Assembly: GCA_029747585.1 (NCBI GenBank)
Contig: JAPEVF010000508.1
Span: 3,147-32,765 of the forward strand
Source of the DNA: Pleurotus djamor
Taxonomy: Eukaryota; Basidiomycota; Agaricomycetes; Agaricales; Pleurotaceae
Direction: 5' to 3'
DNA: 29,619 bases
The translations under genes and the position numbers were made by a program. Positions 20,579 through 29,619 of this stretch are shown here, one piece after another. Numbering within the stretch: position 1 is the first letter of the stretch; each line of letters starts with the position of its first letter. The notes under the pieces were generated by a model. That model ran no database searches and had not been told where the DNA came from. It saw only the letters and a program-made list of their open reading frames with translations.

Positions 20579-21792
20579 ATGAGTTTACTGGTTCTTCCCG
20601 ACGAAATACTACTCCTCATCTCTGAGCTGCTAGATCCTACCGATCTCCTCAAACTATTGGGGATAAACCGGCGACTTCATAACATTTTTGAACCCCTCTC
20701 TTATCGAGAAGTCGACCTCACTCGGAGTCCAGCTACGCGCCTCAATGACTTCGTAGAAAGCATCTCAAATGACCACGGCCGGAAAGGTGTCCTTGTGAAC
20801 ACCCTCAAGCTCGATTATATTTACCAATCGCCTGAACTCAAATTATTCCCAAACCTTCGTCGACTAGGGTTTACCGAAGAGAGGAACTTCTCTTTCATCG
20901 AGTCATGGAAGACATTCTCCAACATATCTGGGCTCACGCACTTCACATGCATGAGCCAGATTTTCCACCATCGAGCGTTTGCCACATTTTTGAAGGCACA
21001 AACTCATCTACAATTCTTCAAATTTCTAAACGGGACGGAGTGCTCTGCCCCCTCTTACACATGGGCAAGGTTACTCCCCTTGAAAGCACTCCCTCGACTC
21101 AAAATTATTTCTATCTCCGTCGGCGCGGCGTACTTCGTCCTTCCGAGGCGCAGTGTGCCTCATCTCGAGCTTACTTTCAGAGATAACGATAAATGGCTGC
21201 CATGTATTACCCCTAACCGTCGATTTCAACTTCAAGACGTTCGGACGCTTTCCCTATCGGGGTCGAATATGGGCAAATTGACAGCCATTTTGGAGGCTTT
21301 TCCCAATCTTGAATACCTTCAGTTGTGTCCACGGTTTGTGAGTGATCCTTTCGGTCCTGAATGGTGACTGTGCCTATTAACCCGAATACGTCTTCCAACC
21401 CATATCATCTCCAGACTTACAAGATCGTCGAGAACCTCGTCAAACATCTGGAACTCGTACCTTGCTTGCCTAAGCTGACATACATCCGCGTCGTCCTGGA
21501 GTCTGGTCTCGCGAAAGCCTATAACGACCCACCCCAGTGGGGTGAACACGCTAGTCCCCCCTCACACTTTAAATGGATTTTCGACCGTCTTCCTGCCTTG
21601 CAACTTTTGGACATCCAAGAGAATAGATGCATATCCTGGGACAACCTGAAAATACATCCCTATCATTGCTATAGATACGCTCGAGGGAAGGAGCACGCGA
21701 AGTATATAGATTTGAACGACACATATAGCACGGAGAAGAGTCTCTGGACTTCGTGGTGGGAAGATAGAATGCCGCCCTTGGAGGATATGTAG
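20579..21792 (+). CDS. F-box protein 2 (paralogue of F-box 1)
   Basis: A 378-residue protein in two exons (20579-21337 and 21415-21792). It has an N-terminal F-box (LVLPDEILLLISELL, then LLKLLGINRRLHNIFEPLSY, residues 5-45) followed by leucine-rich degenerate repeats. It aligns end to end with the protein at 12733-13905, including EPL.Y..VDLT, NLRRL...EER, the YVILP/YFVLP segment, the PRF motif at the exon boundary, and the CYRYAR motif near the C-terminus. The intron position is identical. The gene starts only 173 nt after the lamA stop. The expected role is substrate receptor of an SCF ubiquitin ligase. The target is unknown. Confidence 0.82.
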
Positions 21793-22413
21793 GAATAATC
21801 GCAAACTCTCCTGAGTCCAATGTCTAGAGTAGATGGGCGGAAATTACGACGTAGTTCAGTGATTGAATATTTGGAGATGGAATCGATAAACATGCCTTGG
21901 TTCATGTCTCAAGTAGCGTTTGCGTACATCATATTTGAGGCGAATGGGACCAACTTTTACGGCGGAATCGAAACATACCAGAAGCCAAGCCTTCAAACAC
22001 CAACGCGGTAACCGAAGAGCAAGTCCGAAAACGTCATAGACACCGTCGAAGCTACATAGCATACATGTAACCAACTACTCTAAATGGTAGAGTGTGGCAG
22101 ATAGGTAAAATGGCGATCGTGGTTCACGTAGGCGCAACAATCTCCTCTGAGAAAAGGTAAGGAAGCGGGAGCCAGTAGAATTGATTCTCCATGAAACATA
22201 GACTCGTGATCCTGTTCACGCTGGCGATTGAAAGGGGGGCTCGCAGTAGGCTGAGCTCGAATTTCAGTCTCTCTGACGAGAGGAGCCAACGGTCGACGTG
22301 GGTCACCGGATCGGTGTTGTTTCCTGGACTATCTACCCGCACCCTGGATGTTACTTTTCCTAAAAAGTGTAGTGAGCCACACAACTTCACCTCGAGAACA
22401 AGAGCCAAAGAAC
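21793..22413. other. intergenic region between convergent F-box genes
   Basis: This holds the 3' ends of F-box 2 (plus) and F-box 3 (minus). A plausible last exon of F-box 3 could lie at 22329-22359. Apart from that I see no coding signal, only short frames without motifs. Confidence 0.4.
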
Positions 22414-24081
22414 TTACCCATCCCAAGACACACGAACGAGGGTTCCCAGTTCTTCAACCTGATTCATGGCAATGTCGCATTGGGTGATGACGACATCCTG
22501 GATAGGATCACCACGGCTTTGTCTATCCTTGACGATTTCGAATAGGCTTGAATAAAGAGGGGTTGGGGCCCCTTCAGGTTCGCTAAGGCGGCACTTGGTA
22601 AAGGACAGCTTCTTTAGCTGGGGTAGGGTGAGAGGCGGATCCGGGTGTGTTGCAGTGGTAATAGCAGGGACCAAAAGTGTTGAAAGGATCTTTTCCATGC
22701 AGTTGGCTATGGTCAGCGATGTGACGCTAGGAAAGTGGGGGAATAAGGTCGGTAACAGCGACGAAAGTTGCTCTGATCCCGCCCCGGCTATGTGGATGTT
22801 GGTGGTAAGCTGATTAGACAACCGCTGGGTAAGACGGATATAACGATCCTCGGTACCCGGTGTCCACGGCAAGATGAAGTTGAGAAAGTTGGGCGCGTCT
22901 GCATCGGTACTAACTGCGAGGTTAAACGTAGAGGAGGGGCGGCCCAGAGAATCGCGGGACGTAGCAAAGTTGAGGCCGAGGCAACGAGTCGATCGATGGC
23001 TGGTGTGGAAGTACTGAATGCACAGGTCCTCGAAACGCGAAAAATCAGAGGCATCCATGACCGAAACCGTGAGCTTGAGAGTGATGTTGACTACCGAAAG
23101 AGACATGTCGAAAGCGTCCAGGAATTTCTGGGCAAGAAAAGTGGTAGAGCTTGAGACTTCTAGATGCTTCAGGTGTGGGATGGATATAGATTTTGGAGCG
23201 AGTTCTAAGGCGTGACGAGGGTGGAGGCGGTCAACAATTAGGGTCCTGAGAACGGGGAAGCCTTTGAAGAGGCGAATCAACCACGAAGTTGGTGGTTCAT
23301 GAGGGGGCAAAGGCAACGAGATGTCGAGGTACTCTAGCTGTGGGGCATCGAATGGGTGTTCCAGTGGAATGACCACTCCGTGCAGCCTCAGCGAGCGCAG
23401 TGAAGGAAGCGGATGCAAGGCCTTTCTGAGCAGAATAAAGGGTCCTGGGACGGCCACAGTTGCATACAGATGGAAGAATTTGAGCTTGGGCAGGAGATAG
23501 GTATCGGTAAATAGTTTCTTGCAGATATGAGTGGCGAATAATAGATGGTCTGGACCCATGCCGGCGGCATTCATAGCAACTTCTTCAAAGCGTTCACTGT
23601 GCTCCATGATGGAATCCACCATGGATAGTTGAGAGCGTGTAGCGTTAAGGACCTGGGGGAACCGTATGGATATTGGTTGGTTCCCCGAGCGCTTCATCAT
23701 CGCATACGCGCTTGGGAATTCAGAAGGGGCTATGGTAGACCAGAATTTTGGTGTGTTCATCGCAACTTGTCGCCAGCGTTGGCAGACAGAGACGATGCTT
23801 ATTGATGGAGTTGCGGTGCGTCTTGGCTCATTCAAAGGCTGATCTGTTCCCATGCGAGCCATTAGAAGGATTTCGGAGAGGATTTCTTCGGGTAAATTGT
23901 TCATGGGATGGAGGGAGTTGCGCTGTGCCGATAAAGCCACGATCTCGACTCGAAGTCTTGCAATGTCTGCATCGACGCGTTGAATGTCCGGTCTATCCGA
24001 GAACGGTACTAGCTGTCAAGCTGAGGTTACGGGAGGATTCAAGGACGAATAGGATAGGTGCCTTACCGTCGCGAAATCCAT
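22414..24081 (-). CDS. F-box protein 3, agaricomycete type with N-terminal coiled coil
   Basis: A 537-residue protein. A five-codon first exon (24081-24067, MDFAT) is joined across a 54-nt intron (24066-24013) to one long exon. The N-terminus is a short heptad-like helix (DIQRVDADIARLRVEIVAL) leading straight into the F-box (PMNNLPEEILSEILLMA...VCQRWRQVAMNTPKFWSTI, about residues 42-95). This is the standard layout of the very large agaricomycete F-box family. The remainder is leucine-rich repeat-like (LPKLKFFHL, LPSLRSLRLHG, APQLEYLDISLPLP). It is not closely related to F-box 1 and 2. At the 3' end, the codons WDG run into GGGTAAGT, a strong donor, and TTTTTAG follows 58 nt on. Splicing there would extend the protein by ten residues to a stop at 22329-22331. 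The end given is the unspliced stop. Confidence 0.83.
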
Positions 24082-24854
24082 GGCATTAAATAATGACGGT
24101 CGATCCACTTAGGCTCGCGGTATGGCAGGTCCGCAACTTTTTGGGTGATGGGCCAATGATGGGCCGTGATCAAGATCTTTCGATTTTGACGCCGAAATTT
24201 TACCCTCGTTATAATCACATATCACACGGTTGCCCACTCAAGTTCTCAACTTCAGCTCAACTTCCCAACAACCTCCGCCATTCATCTGCTGCCTGAGCTT
24301 GAGTGCACCTCATTGAACTACAATGGGGCCTCCATAGTTTGAGAGTCCATGCTTAATCACTCCCCTCGTCTATCTCACAGTGGAAATAGTCTCGCTTAGG
24401 CACTATCTAGGTTCGCACAATCAGCTCAAGAAGGAGAGCACAAACCCAGATGTTCTCACATCGTCCTCTTCGACACCATATGCTCCCGATACTATGACTG
24501 AAAAAGTACCCCATGCCAAGCCTTCGGAGTGTCTCTACTACTCGACCGGGTGCTTCTTGATATGTATTCGACGGCGCAGGCAACCTATCACAGCTCGCAG
24601 GACTGTCTCGGCCTTCGTCATCTTACAAACTATCATCTCCCGCCGAAGGACATTACGTGCGCTAAGAGCATCATCTGACGGAGCCTTCCTTCTCTTCTCG
24701 ATGATACCTGCACTCCTCCATATCCTCCATAACTAACAATCAATTTTCAACCGGGTATTGTCTCTCCAGGGCCACCGGAAGATCTACGACGCGCTGTTTC
24801 CTGGGTATAAAGACGCCTCGTAGCCGACGCTAGATCCAACCTGTCACCTTGGTC
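24082..24854. other. divergent promoter region, F-box 3 and copper radical oxidase
   Basis: A 773-nt region between two divergently transcribed genes. It contains a 118-codon open frame at 24380-24736 (plus), which is rich in arginine and serine and has no recognisable domain. I treat it as chance. Apart from the oxidase TATA box, nothing else is supportable. Confidence 0.4.
24806..24811 (+). promoter_or_regulatory. TATA box of the copper radical oxidase gene
   Basis: TATAAA in the context GGGTATAAAGACG lies 44 nt before the ATG at 24855. The sequence and spacing suit a TATA-driven, inducible fungal gene with a very short 5' leader. Confidence 0.55.
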
Positions 24855-26841
24855 ATGACCTGGTCTTCCCTTTTCGTCTTCGCGGCTCTCGCTGCCTCAG
24901 CAACCAGTGCGCCGCAGTGGCGTTTTGACTTGAAGAATGCCACTTCGGGAATAGTTGCTCTCGAGGCGATCGTCGTCTCGCAGAACCTTGTCCTCTTTTT
25001 TAACCGTGAGCACTAATGCTCTTCCATTGCCGAGGAGATTTTTTCTCAATGTATGTTTATCGGCTCAGGTGCGACGGATGATCCATTGCAAATTAATGGT
25101 CATTCTGCATGGGGTGCGCTCTGGGACCTTACCACTAGTACACCGCGGGCACTCGACGTCTTGACCAATTCTTTTTGCGCTTCGGGTGCTCTCATAAGCA
25201 ATGGCTCAATGGTAGAATTGGTCTCCTTCAATTCACGCTTATTTGATTTGTTCATCCATCTTATACTCTAGATCAGTGTCGGAGGAGATGTCGCTAACCC
25301 GGCTGATGATGCCGGTGTTGGCTACAACGCCATTCGCATCTTTGAACCTTGCGACTCCCCGTCGGGTGAAGGGTGCACAGTATTTGAGAACCCTCTCACG
25401 CACCAACTCGCCGTCCCTAGGTGGTACCCGTCATCTGTGAGGATATTCGATGGCAGCCTGATGGTTATTGGAGGTATGTGATCCAATAGCTTTCATTGGC
25501 GTTAGCTTATTTCTTGAGCCAGGCACACATGCCGGAACTCCCTTCTACAATACAGACCCGGAGAACTCCTTTGAATTCTTCCCAAAGAAGGATGGTGGGA
25601 GGGTTCGTCCGTCTGAGTTCCTTGAGAGGAGTTTACCAGCGAACTTATTCCCTCGGTAAGTCATCTCTTGCTAACGTATCAATATCGCTTAATTCCTCGA
25701 AGCGCTTTTGCCCTGCCTGATGGGAAGGTAATGCTGATCGTCTCTTGGGATTTATCACGGGCTGATTGGTTGATGTCCTCAGGTATTCATGATCGCGGGT
25801 AATCAAACCATTATCTACGATATTGAGAAGAACACTGAACGGATCCTGCCGGACATACCGAATGGACTGCAGGTGACAAATCCTGTCGATGGTAGTGCTA
25901 TCCTCCTCCCTCTTCATCCACCCCAGTTCATCCCAGAAGTCCTTGTCTGCGGCGGAGCAGCAATCGACACAACGATCCAACCGAGAAATCTCTCTTCACA
26001 ATTCCCAGCTTCATCGCAATGCAGCCGCATACGACTTGATGAGCGGGGTATTGCTCAAGGTTGGCAAGTCGAGCATATGCTGGAAGGACGCATAATGCCA
26101 GAGCTAGTTCACGCGCCCAATGGACAGATTTTGATTACGAACGGGGGAAGAAGTGGATTCGCTGCCTTCGGTTCCGTTAGCGATCCTGTTGGGGGTTCCA
26201 ACGCCGACCATCCCGTCTTCACTCCCTCCCTCTACTCTCCTGATCTGCCACTTGGGCGTAGAATTAGCAACAGCGGCATGCCCTCTACAAACATTGCCCG
26301 GCTTTATCACTCAACAGTCACCCTAACTCCTCAAGGCAACTTCCTCATCGCTGGAAGTAATCCTAACGGTCATACTGTCGTTGGTCCGAACATCACATTC
26401 CCTAGTGAATTCAGGGTCGAAACATTGGACCCGCCTTTCATGTCTATGGAGCGACCAGTGATCCGAAGCTTGCCAGAAAAAGTTGGTTTTGGGAAGAGAA
26501 TTACGGTTCCTATCAACCTTCCGAGGTCGCTGAAAGCATCAAAAGTTCAACGTCAGTATCGCGGCTTCAATCCTTTGGGGTTATGAAAGCTGACAACTTG
26601 TTGCACAGTCTCTCTAATGGACCTAGGCTTCTCTAGCCATGCTTTCCACTCCAGTGCTCGTCTTGTGTTCATGGACGCTATCGTTGCGCCCAATCGCAGG
26701 TCCATCACTTTCACCACCCCTCCAAACGGTCGAGTCTTCCCACCAGGTCCTGCATGGGTATTCCTGACGGTCGATGATGTGACTAGCGAAGGAGTTAAAG
26801 TAATGGTTGGTAGTGGACGCTCGCCCCCCACACTCGAATAG
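24855..26841 (+). CDS. secreted glyoxal oxidase-type copper radical oxidase
   Basis: A 551-residue enzyme. Exons: 24855-25005, 25069-25211, 25272-25473, 25523-25655, 25703-25727 (25 nt), 25783-26551, 26609-26841. Residues 1-19 ([19 protein letters not shown]) are a signal peptide. The protein matches the glyoxal oxidase (GLOX/CRO) family, which oxidises small aldehydes to acids while reducing O2 to H2O2 outside the cell and feeds lignin peroxidases. The active site is complete by motif: Cys87 in NSFCASG and Tyr150 in RWYPS (the thioether Cys-Tyr cofactor), Tyr393-His394 in ARLYHST, and His485 in GFSSHAFH as copper ligands. Kelch-like strands ([30 protein letters not shown]) and a C-terminal beta-sandwich domain fill the rest. 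No WSC domain is present, which excludes the WSC-bearing CRO classes. The substrate class within the family cannot be fixed from sequence. Confidence 0.92.
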
Positions 26842-27211
26842 TAATTTGTTGAGTCTTCTGGAACTATGTGTTTGCATTTGGTATTGGATTATTCCGGGTG
26901 CATACACAGAAAAATTGCAATATCTATTCACCGGAACTTGTACACCACCAACGGGCCGACACATGGGCGCCAGGTTTATCTCGCACCTCGGCCACATGAC
27001 CTCGGTAGCTGTGAAATGGTCTCATACCAGCTGGCCTCCATGTAACATCGCCTATGGCCACACCATGGCTCCAGGTTAAGCTGGCCGACAGGTGTTGCAA
27101 TAGATATATACCACCTTTGATGAGAGCCTGTACTACATTCAGCACAGCTAATATTCAGCATTCCAGGCATGCAGGTACTAGATAGTCGCGCTTATTACAT
27201 TTGATAAATGG

Positions 27212-27227
27212 AATAAATATTTTTATT
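27212..27227. terminator. bidirectional polyadenylation-like AT-rich element
   Basis: AATAAA on the plus strand (27212-27217) and AATAAA on the minus strand (27222-27227) lie within 16 nt. The plus signal is about 370 nt past the oxidase stop. The minus signal implies that something is transcribed leftwards from further right. The layout fits convergent transcription ends. Confidence 0.4.
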
Positions 27228-27596
27228 GAAAAGGATGAAACGATATATACATGGGCAGCGAGACTAAATAAGTAGTGATAAAACACAACCTCAACAGCCC
27301 AGGAAACATATGCTACTAATCATTGGTTCCACCACAGTCCCACCGATATCCTGCTACCGCGAACTACAAGGATCCTGCTCGCTAGAACATCATAAATGGT
27401 CAGCAACAACGATGCGGGAATGTAAGGGATGGGAACGGCTACCGATAACATCATCATATCAAGCCCACTGTCCTATGCTCATCTGTATCACGTCGTCACG
27501 ACATGATGTACCTCTCCTGGTTGCGAGCTGCGAACGGAAACATTGAGACAGAATGGTTCAATGATGAAATGGAGACATACCGTTCACCGGGCACGA

Positions 27597-27710
27597 TCAT
27601 GGCAAGGACGAGGTGACTGTGTCGAGACACGGAGGAGTTACGGACATACCGGAAAGGTCTTCGTCAAGAGCTGAGAGCGTGGAGGTGGAAGTGGGAAGGC
27701 GAGTGGACAT
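27597..27710 (-). other. possible tiny minus-strand gene or transcript (unresolved)
   Basis: A 37-codon frame starts at a good ATG context (CACAATGTCC) and begins MSTRLPTSTSTLSALDEDL. A GTATGT donor follows codon 20, so the real product may be spliced. Candidate downstream pieces (acceptor TTCGCAG near 27529, donor GTACAT after it) give only short tails of about ten residues. Upstream on the same strand lie a TATA-like GATAAATT and an E-box. Downstream is an AATAAA signal on the same strand at 27227-27222. The transcription signals are better than the coding evidence. I do not recognise the peptide, and it could equally be the leader of a non-coding RNA. Confidence 0.22.
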
Positions 27711-27760
27711 TGTGGTCAATAGACAAGTTGTGAACATTGGGAGGCAATTGGCGCCGTCTC

Positions 27761-27780
27761 AATTTATCCACGCCACGTGG
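27761..27780 (-). promoter_or_regulatory. E-box plus TATA-like element on the minus strand
   Basis: CCACGTGG (27773-27780, a perfect E-box palindrome) sits just upstream, on the minus strand, of GATAAATT (27768-27761). That element lies about 50 nt before the minus-strand ATG at 27710. The set is consistent with a small promoter but unproven. Confidence 0.3.
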
Positions 27781-29571
27781 GTGACATGCGGAGTTTGAAC
27801 AAAGCTCGAGCGAAAACGACAAGTCCCTTTCAAGTCCCTCAAGCTCTTCGACATCGACATTTTGACGACAGGCAGCTAACAATACATCACCTAGCTGCGC
27901 GCTCAAGTCGAGGTGTATATTAGTTGTGTATATGACTGTCGTATAATGATCCATAAGATCAATAACGCTTTCCAGTCACGACTCGTCACTCCACTGCACA
28001 GTGCAAAGTTTTGGCGCTGCAAACTTGTGAAATGGGAGGCTGGTCGACAGCTGGAACGAAAGAGGTGTTCCGTTATATGTCCTCCACATAGATACTAGCC
28101 ATGAAGCAGGAGCTCCACCACCGAAATATCAGGTTCGGCCAAAGCTGGTGGCCAGGCGGACAATGGGCGCTCGGCCAGGGGACTTCGCCCCAGCTGGTCA
28201 CCGTGTGACACACAGGTCCCTACCAGCGGTCTCGAACTCCGTGGTACCAGGTGAGTGTAGTACCTGGCGTCTACGTTTGGCAGCGTTGGCGGTGTAGGTC
28301 AGTTTTGGCATTCCGACATGAGAATACAGGACTGCTCACCTTACGGCATCCCCAAAATTGCGCGAATCAGGAGATGGCGCGGGACGGATTTTGTGATGCC
28401 GAAAGAGCAATCAAAACCCGCCCTATCTTTCCCCAGAATCAGTAGACTTCCTTGCATAGCGAGGATTTACCTCCATCGAGCACAATGGCTCTGAAAAACG
28501 TAGCGATAATCGCAAAGTGGATAGGCGTTTTCCACTCCACCTGGACCATTACGACAGTGACCCGGACCTTGTCATAAAAGAGCAAAAGGCACCGCGAATG
28601 ATGAAATCGAAAGCCAGCGGTTCTGCAGCGATAATGCAAGACATATGCAGGGACAAGCCCATCTTGGTGGAGCGAACATCGCTGAAGGAAGTTTCCGGGA
28701 ATACATCTACCCGAGAAAAACATGCAGAACATGCTTTTTCGTTCCGAGATGTCGAGTTGTTGGGTGTTGTGTCGGGGTGTTGTGGGCTTATCGTTGGAGC
28801 AGCTGCTGGAAAGGCACGAGTCCGGCGGACGGCTGTTGAGAAAGTTTCTCCTTATGCCTCACGTCTCAAGGCGTGACTCCGTTTGGGTATCGAAAGCGTG
28901 CGATGCAGTGGTCCGGCGTAGACGTGACCTTTCTCCGCAGCAAAAGGACCCTCTTCCTCCCTCCCTGCTGACCAGAATCAATTGAGACGAGCGTTCAGCA
29001 CGGATGTTTATAGCGAACAAGACGCTTGGTAGTCAAAAAGTTTGATTACACCGCAAATCTGGGGGGGGTATCTAGTAGCCTTTCGCCGGGCCAAGGCTCA
29101 TGATGAGCAATCGTGAGGGTTCTATATATTACTCTACACAGCACCTAATTTTGGCGTCAGTCTATCTTAAAAGCATGCGAGCGAAAGATTATGAAGACTC
29201 TACCGAAATGGTTAAACAAATTTAGCACGATGAAAGGGACATCCCGGTTTGAAGAGGGCAAGACCCGATGGCAGACCGAAGGTCGTATTCCTCGCGTATT
29301 CCGGCGTTATGGCGTAAAAGAAAGTATATTGTTACCTAGTTGGCCTATTGGGTGAACGGTTCAGGCATCACGCATCGCGTGCGGGCGGGAGGAGTTGGTA
29401 TCAACAGAGACCTGCTGACGATGATGGAAAGGAACAAAAAGAAATGCGCAAAAAGCTACCGCGCCTCGATCATGATCGGCGCCTCTCCGAATGCGTATCT
29501 TATCTTATCTCCTCCCCCTTGACGCCACGCGTCTAAGATTTTCTTCCTTTTCCCACCGACCATGTCCAACC
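27781..29571. other. 1.8-kb region without recognisable genes
   Basis: Only short frames are present, including a 119-codon one at 28517-28876 (plus) with a glycine- and alanine-rich hydrophobic patch. They have no family motifs, and I found no consistent splicing. A run of eight G is at 29061-29068. The right end becomes pyrimidine-rich and is the promoter of the gene starting at 29572. Confidence 0.35.
29500..29510 (-). promoter_or_regulatory. overlapping GATA sites upstream of the last gene
   Basis: Within TATCTTATCTTATCT (29496-29510) there are two TTATCT hexamers (29500-29505 and 29505-29510), each AGATAA on the minus strand. They end 61 nt before the ATG at 29572. Paired HGATAR sites are stronger binding targets for fungal GATA factors than a single one. 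The stretch is also a 5-bp microsatellite, so chance expansion is possible. Confidence 0.3.
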
Positions 29572-29619
29572 CGTCCTCGTCGTCATCAACGTCCCCGACG
29601 CCTCCTCCGCCCGGGCAAC
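29572..29619 (+). CDS. N-terminus of a gene cut by the window end
   Basis: An ATG after a CT-rich leader and CCGACC context opens a frame reading MSNPSSSSSTSPTPPPPGQ to the last base. It is a low-complexity serine/proline start of the kind common in fungal regulatory proteins. Nothing about function can be said from 16 codons. Confidence 0.5.

Noticed and set aside
24380..24736. 118-codon plus-strand frame upstream of the oxidase
   Set aside because: The composition is low-complexity and arginine-rich with no domain. It sits in a divergent promoter region and looks like a chance frame.
27597..27710. Mating-pheromone precursor
   Set aside because: A small Ser/Thr-rich start invited the idea, but no spliced or unspliced reading gives a C-terminal CaaX box.
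28228..28240. tRNA T-loop-like GGTCTCGAACTCC
   Set aside because: The flanks do not form the 5-bp T stem, and no A-box, anticodon arm or acceptor stem can be built around it.
28517..28876. 119-codon plus-strand frame
   Set aside because: A hydrophobic Gly/Ala patch is present, but there is no family match, promoter signal or exon structure. A similar-sized frame exists on the opposite strand.

Overview
The window is nuclear DNA of a filamentous basidiomycete, most likely an Agaricomycete (mushroom or wood-decay fungus). The evidence is dense short introns (mostly 45-65 nt, GT..AG), FunK1-type fungal kinases, several F-box proteins of the agaricomycete type, and a copper radical oxidase. There are no bacterial-style operons and no rRNA, tRNA or CRISPR. 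All multi-exon models were built by hand from splice sites and reading-frame continuity, and each closes to a whole number of codons.

Layout, left to right. (1) 215-2709 (+): FunK1 protein kinase copy 1. (2) 2944-3513 (-): a small single-exon protein with a PD-(D/E)XK-nuclease-like core. (3) 4457-7728 (+): an 11-exon gene joining a DUF2235 (Tle1-like alpha/beta hydrolase) domain to a C-terminal WD40 propeller. (4) 9732-12186 (+): FunK1 copy 2, with all five introns at the same positions as copy 1. (5) 12733-13905 (+): F-box protein 1. (6) 14272-15568 (+): LamB/YcsF (PxpA-like) protein. (7) 15688-20405 (+): a 17-exon, 1293-residue urea-carboxylase-like protein ordered biotin carboxylase, KipA, KipI, biotinyl domain. 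(8) 20579-21792 (+): F-box protein 2, a paralogue of F-box 1 with the same intron. (9) 22414-24081 (-): a third, unrelated-class F-box protein. (10) 24855-26841 (+): a secreted glyoxal-oxidase-type copper radical oxidase. (11) 26842-29571: mostly non-coding, with a possible tiny minus-strand transcript. (12) 29572 to the end: the first codons of a gene cut by the window edge.

How the genes fit together. Genes 6 and 7 form the one clear pathway unit. LamB plus a LamA-like carboxylase matches the lactam-utilisation (lam) pair known in Aspergillus, and its parts are homologous to bacterial PxpA, PxpB and PxpC (5-oxoprolinase). The likely job is ATP-driven opening of a lactam such as 2-pyrrolidinone or 5-oxoproline for nitrogen. 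The F-box 1/F-box 2 duplicates bracket this pair, and the two FunK1 duplicates bracket the nuclease-like and DUF2235-WD40 genes. The segment therefore looks like an interleaving of duplicated regulatory families with unrelated inserts. The least conventional protein is the DUF2235-WD40 fusion, an effector-like hydrolase tied to a propeller with no visible NTPase domain between them.
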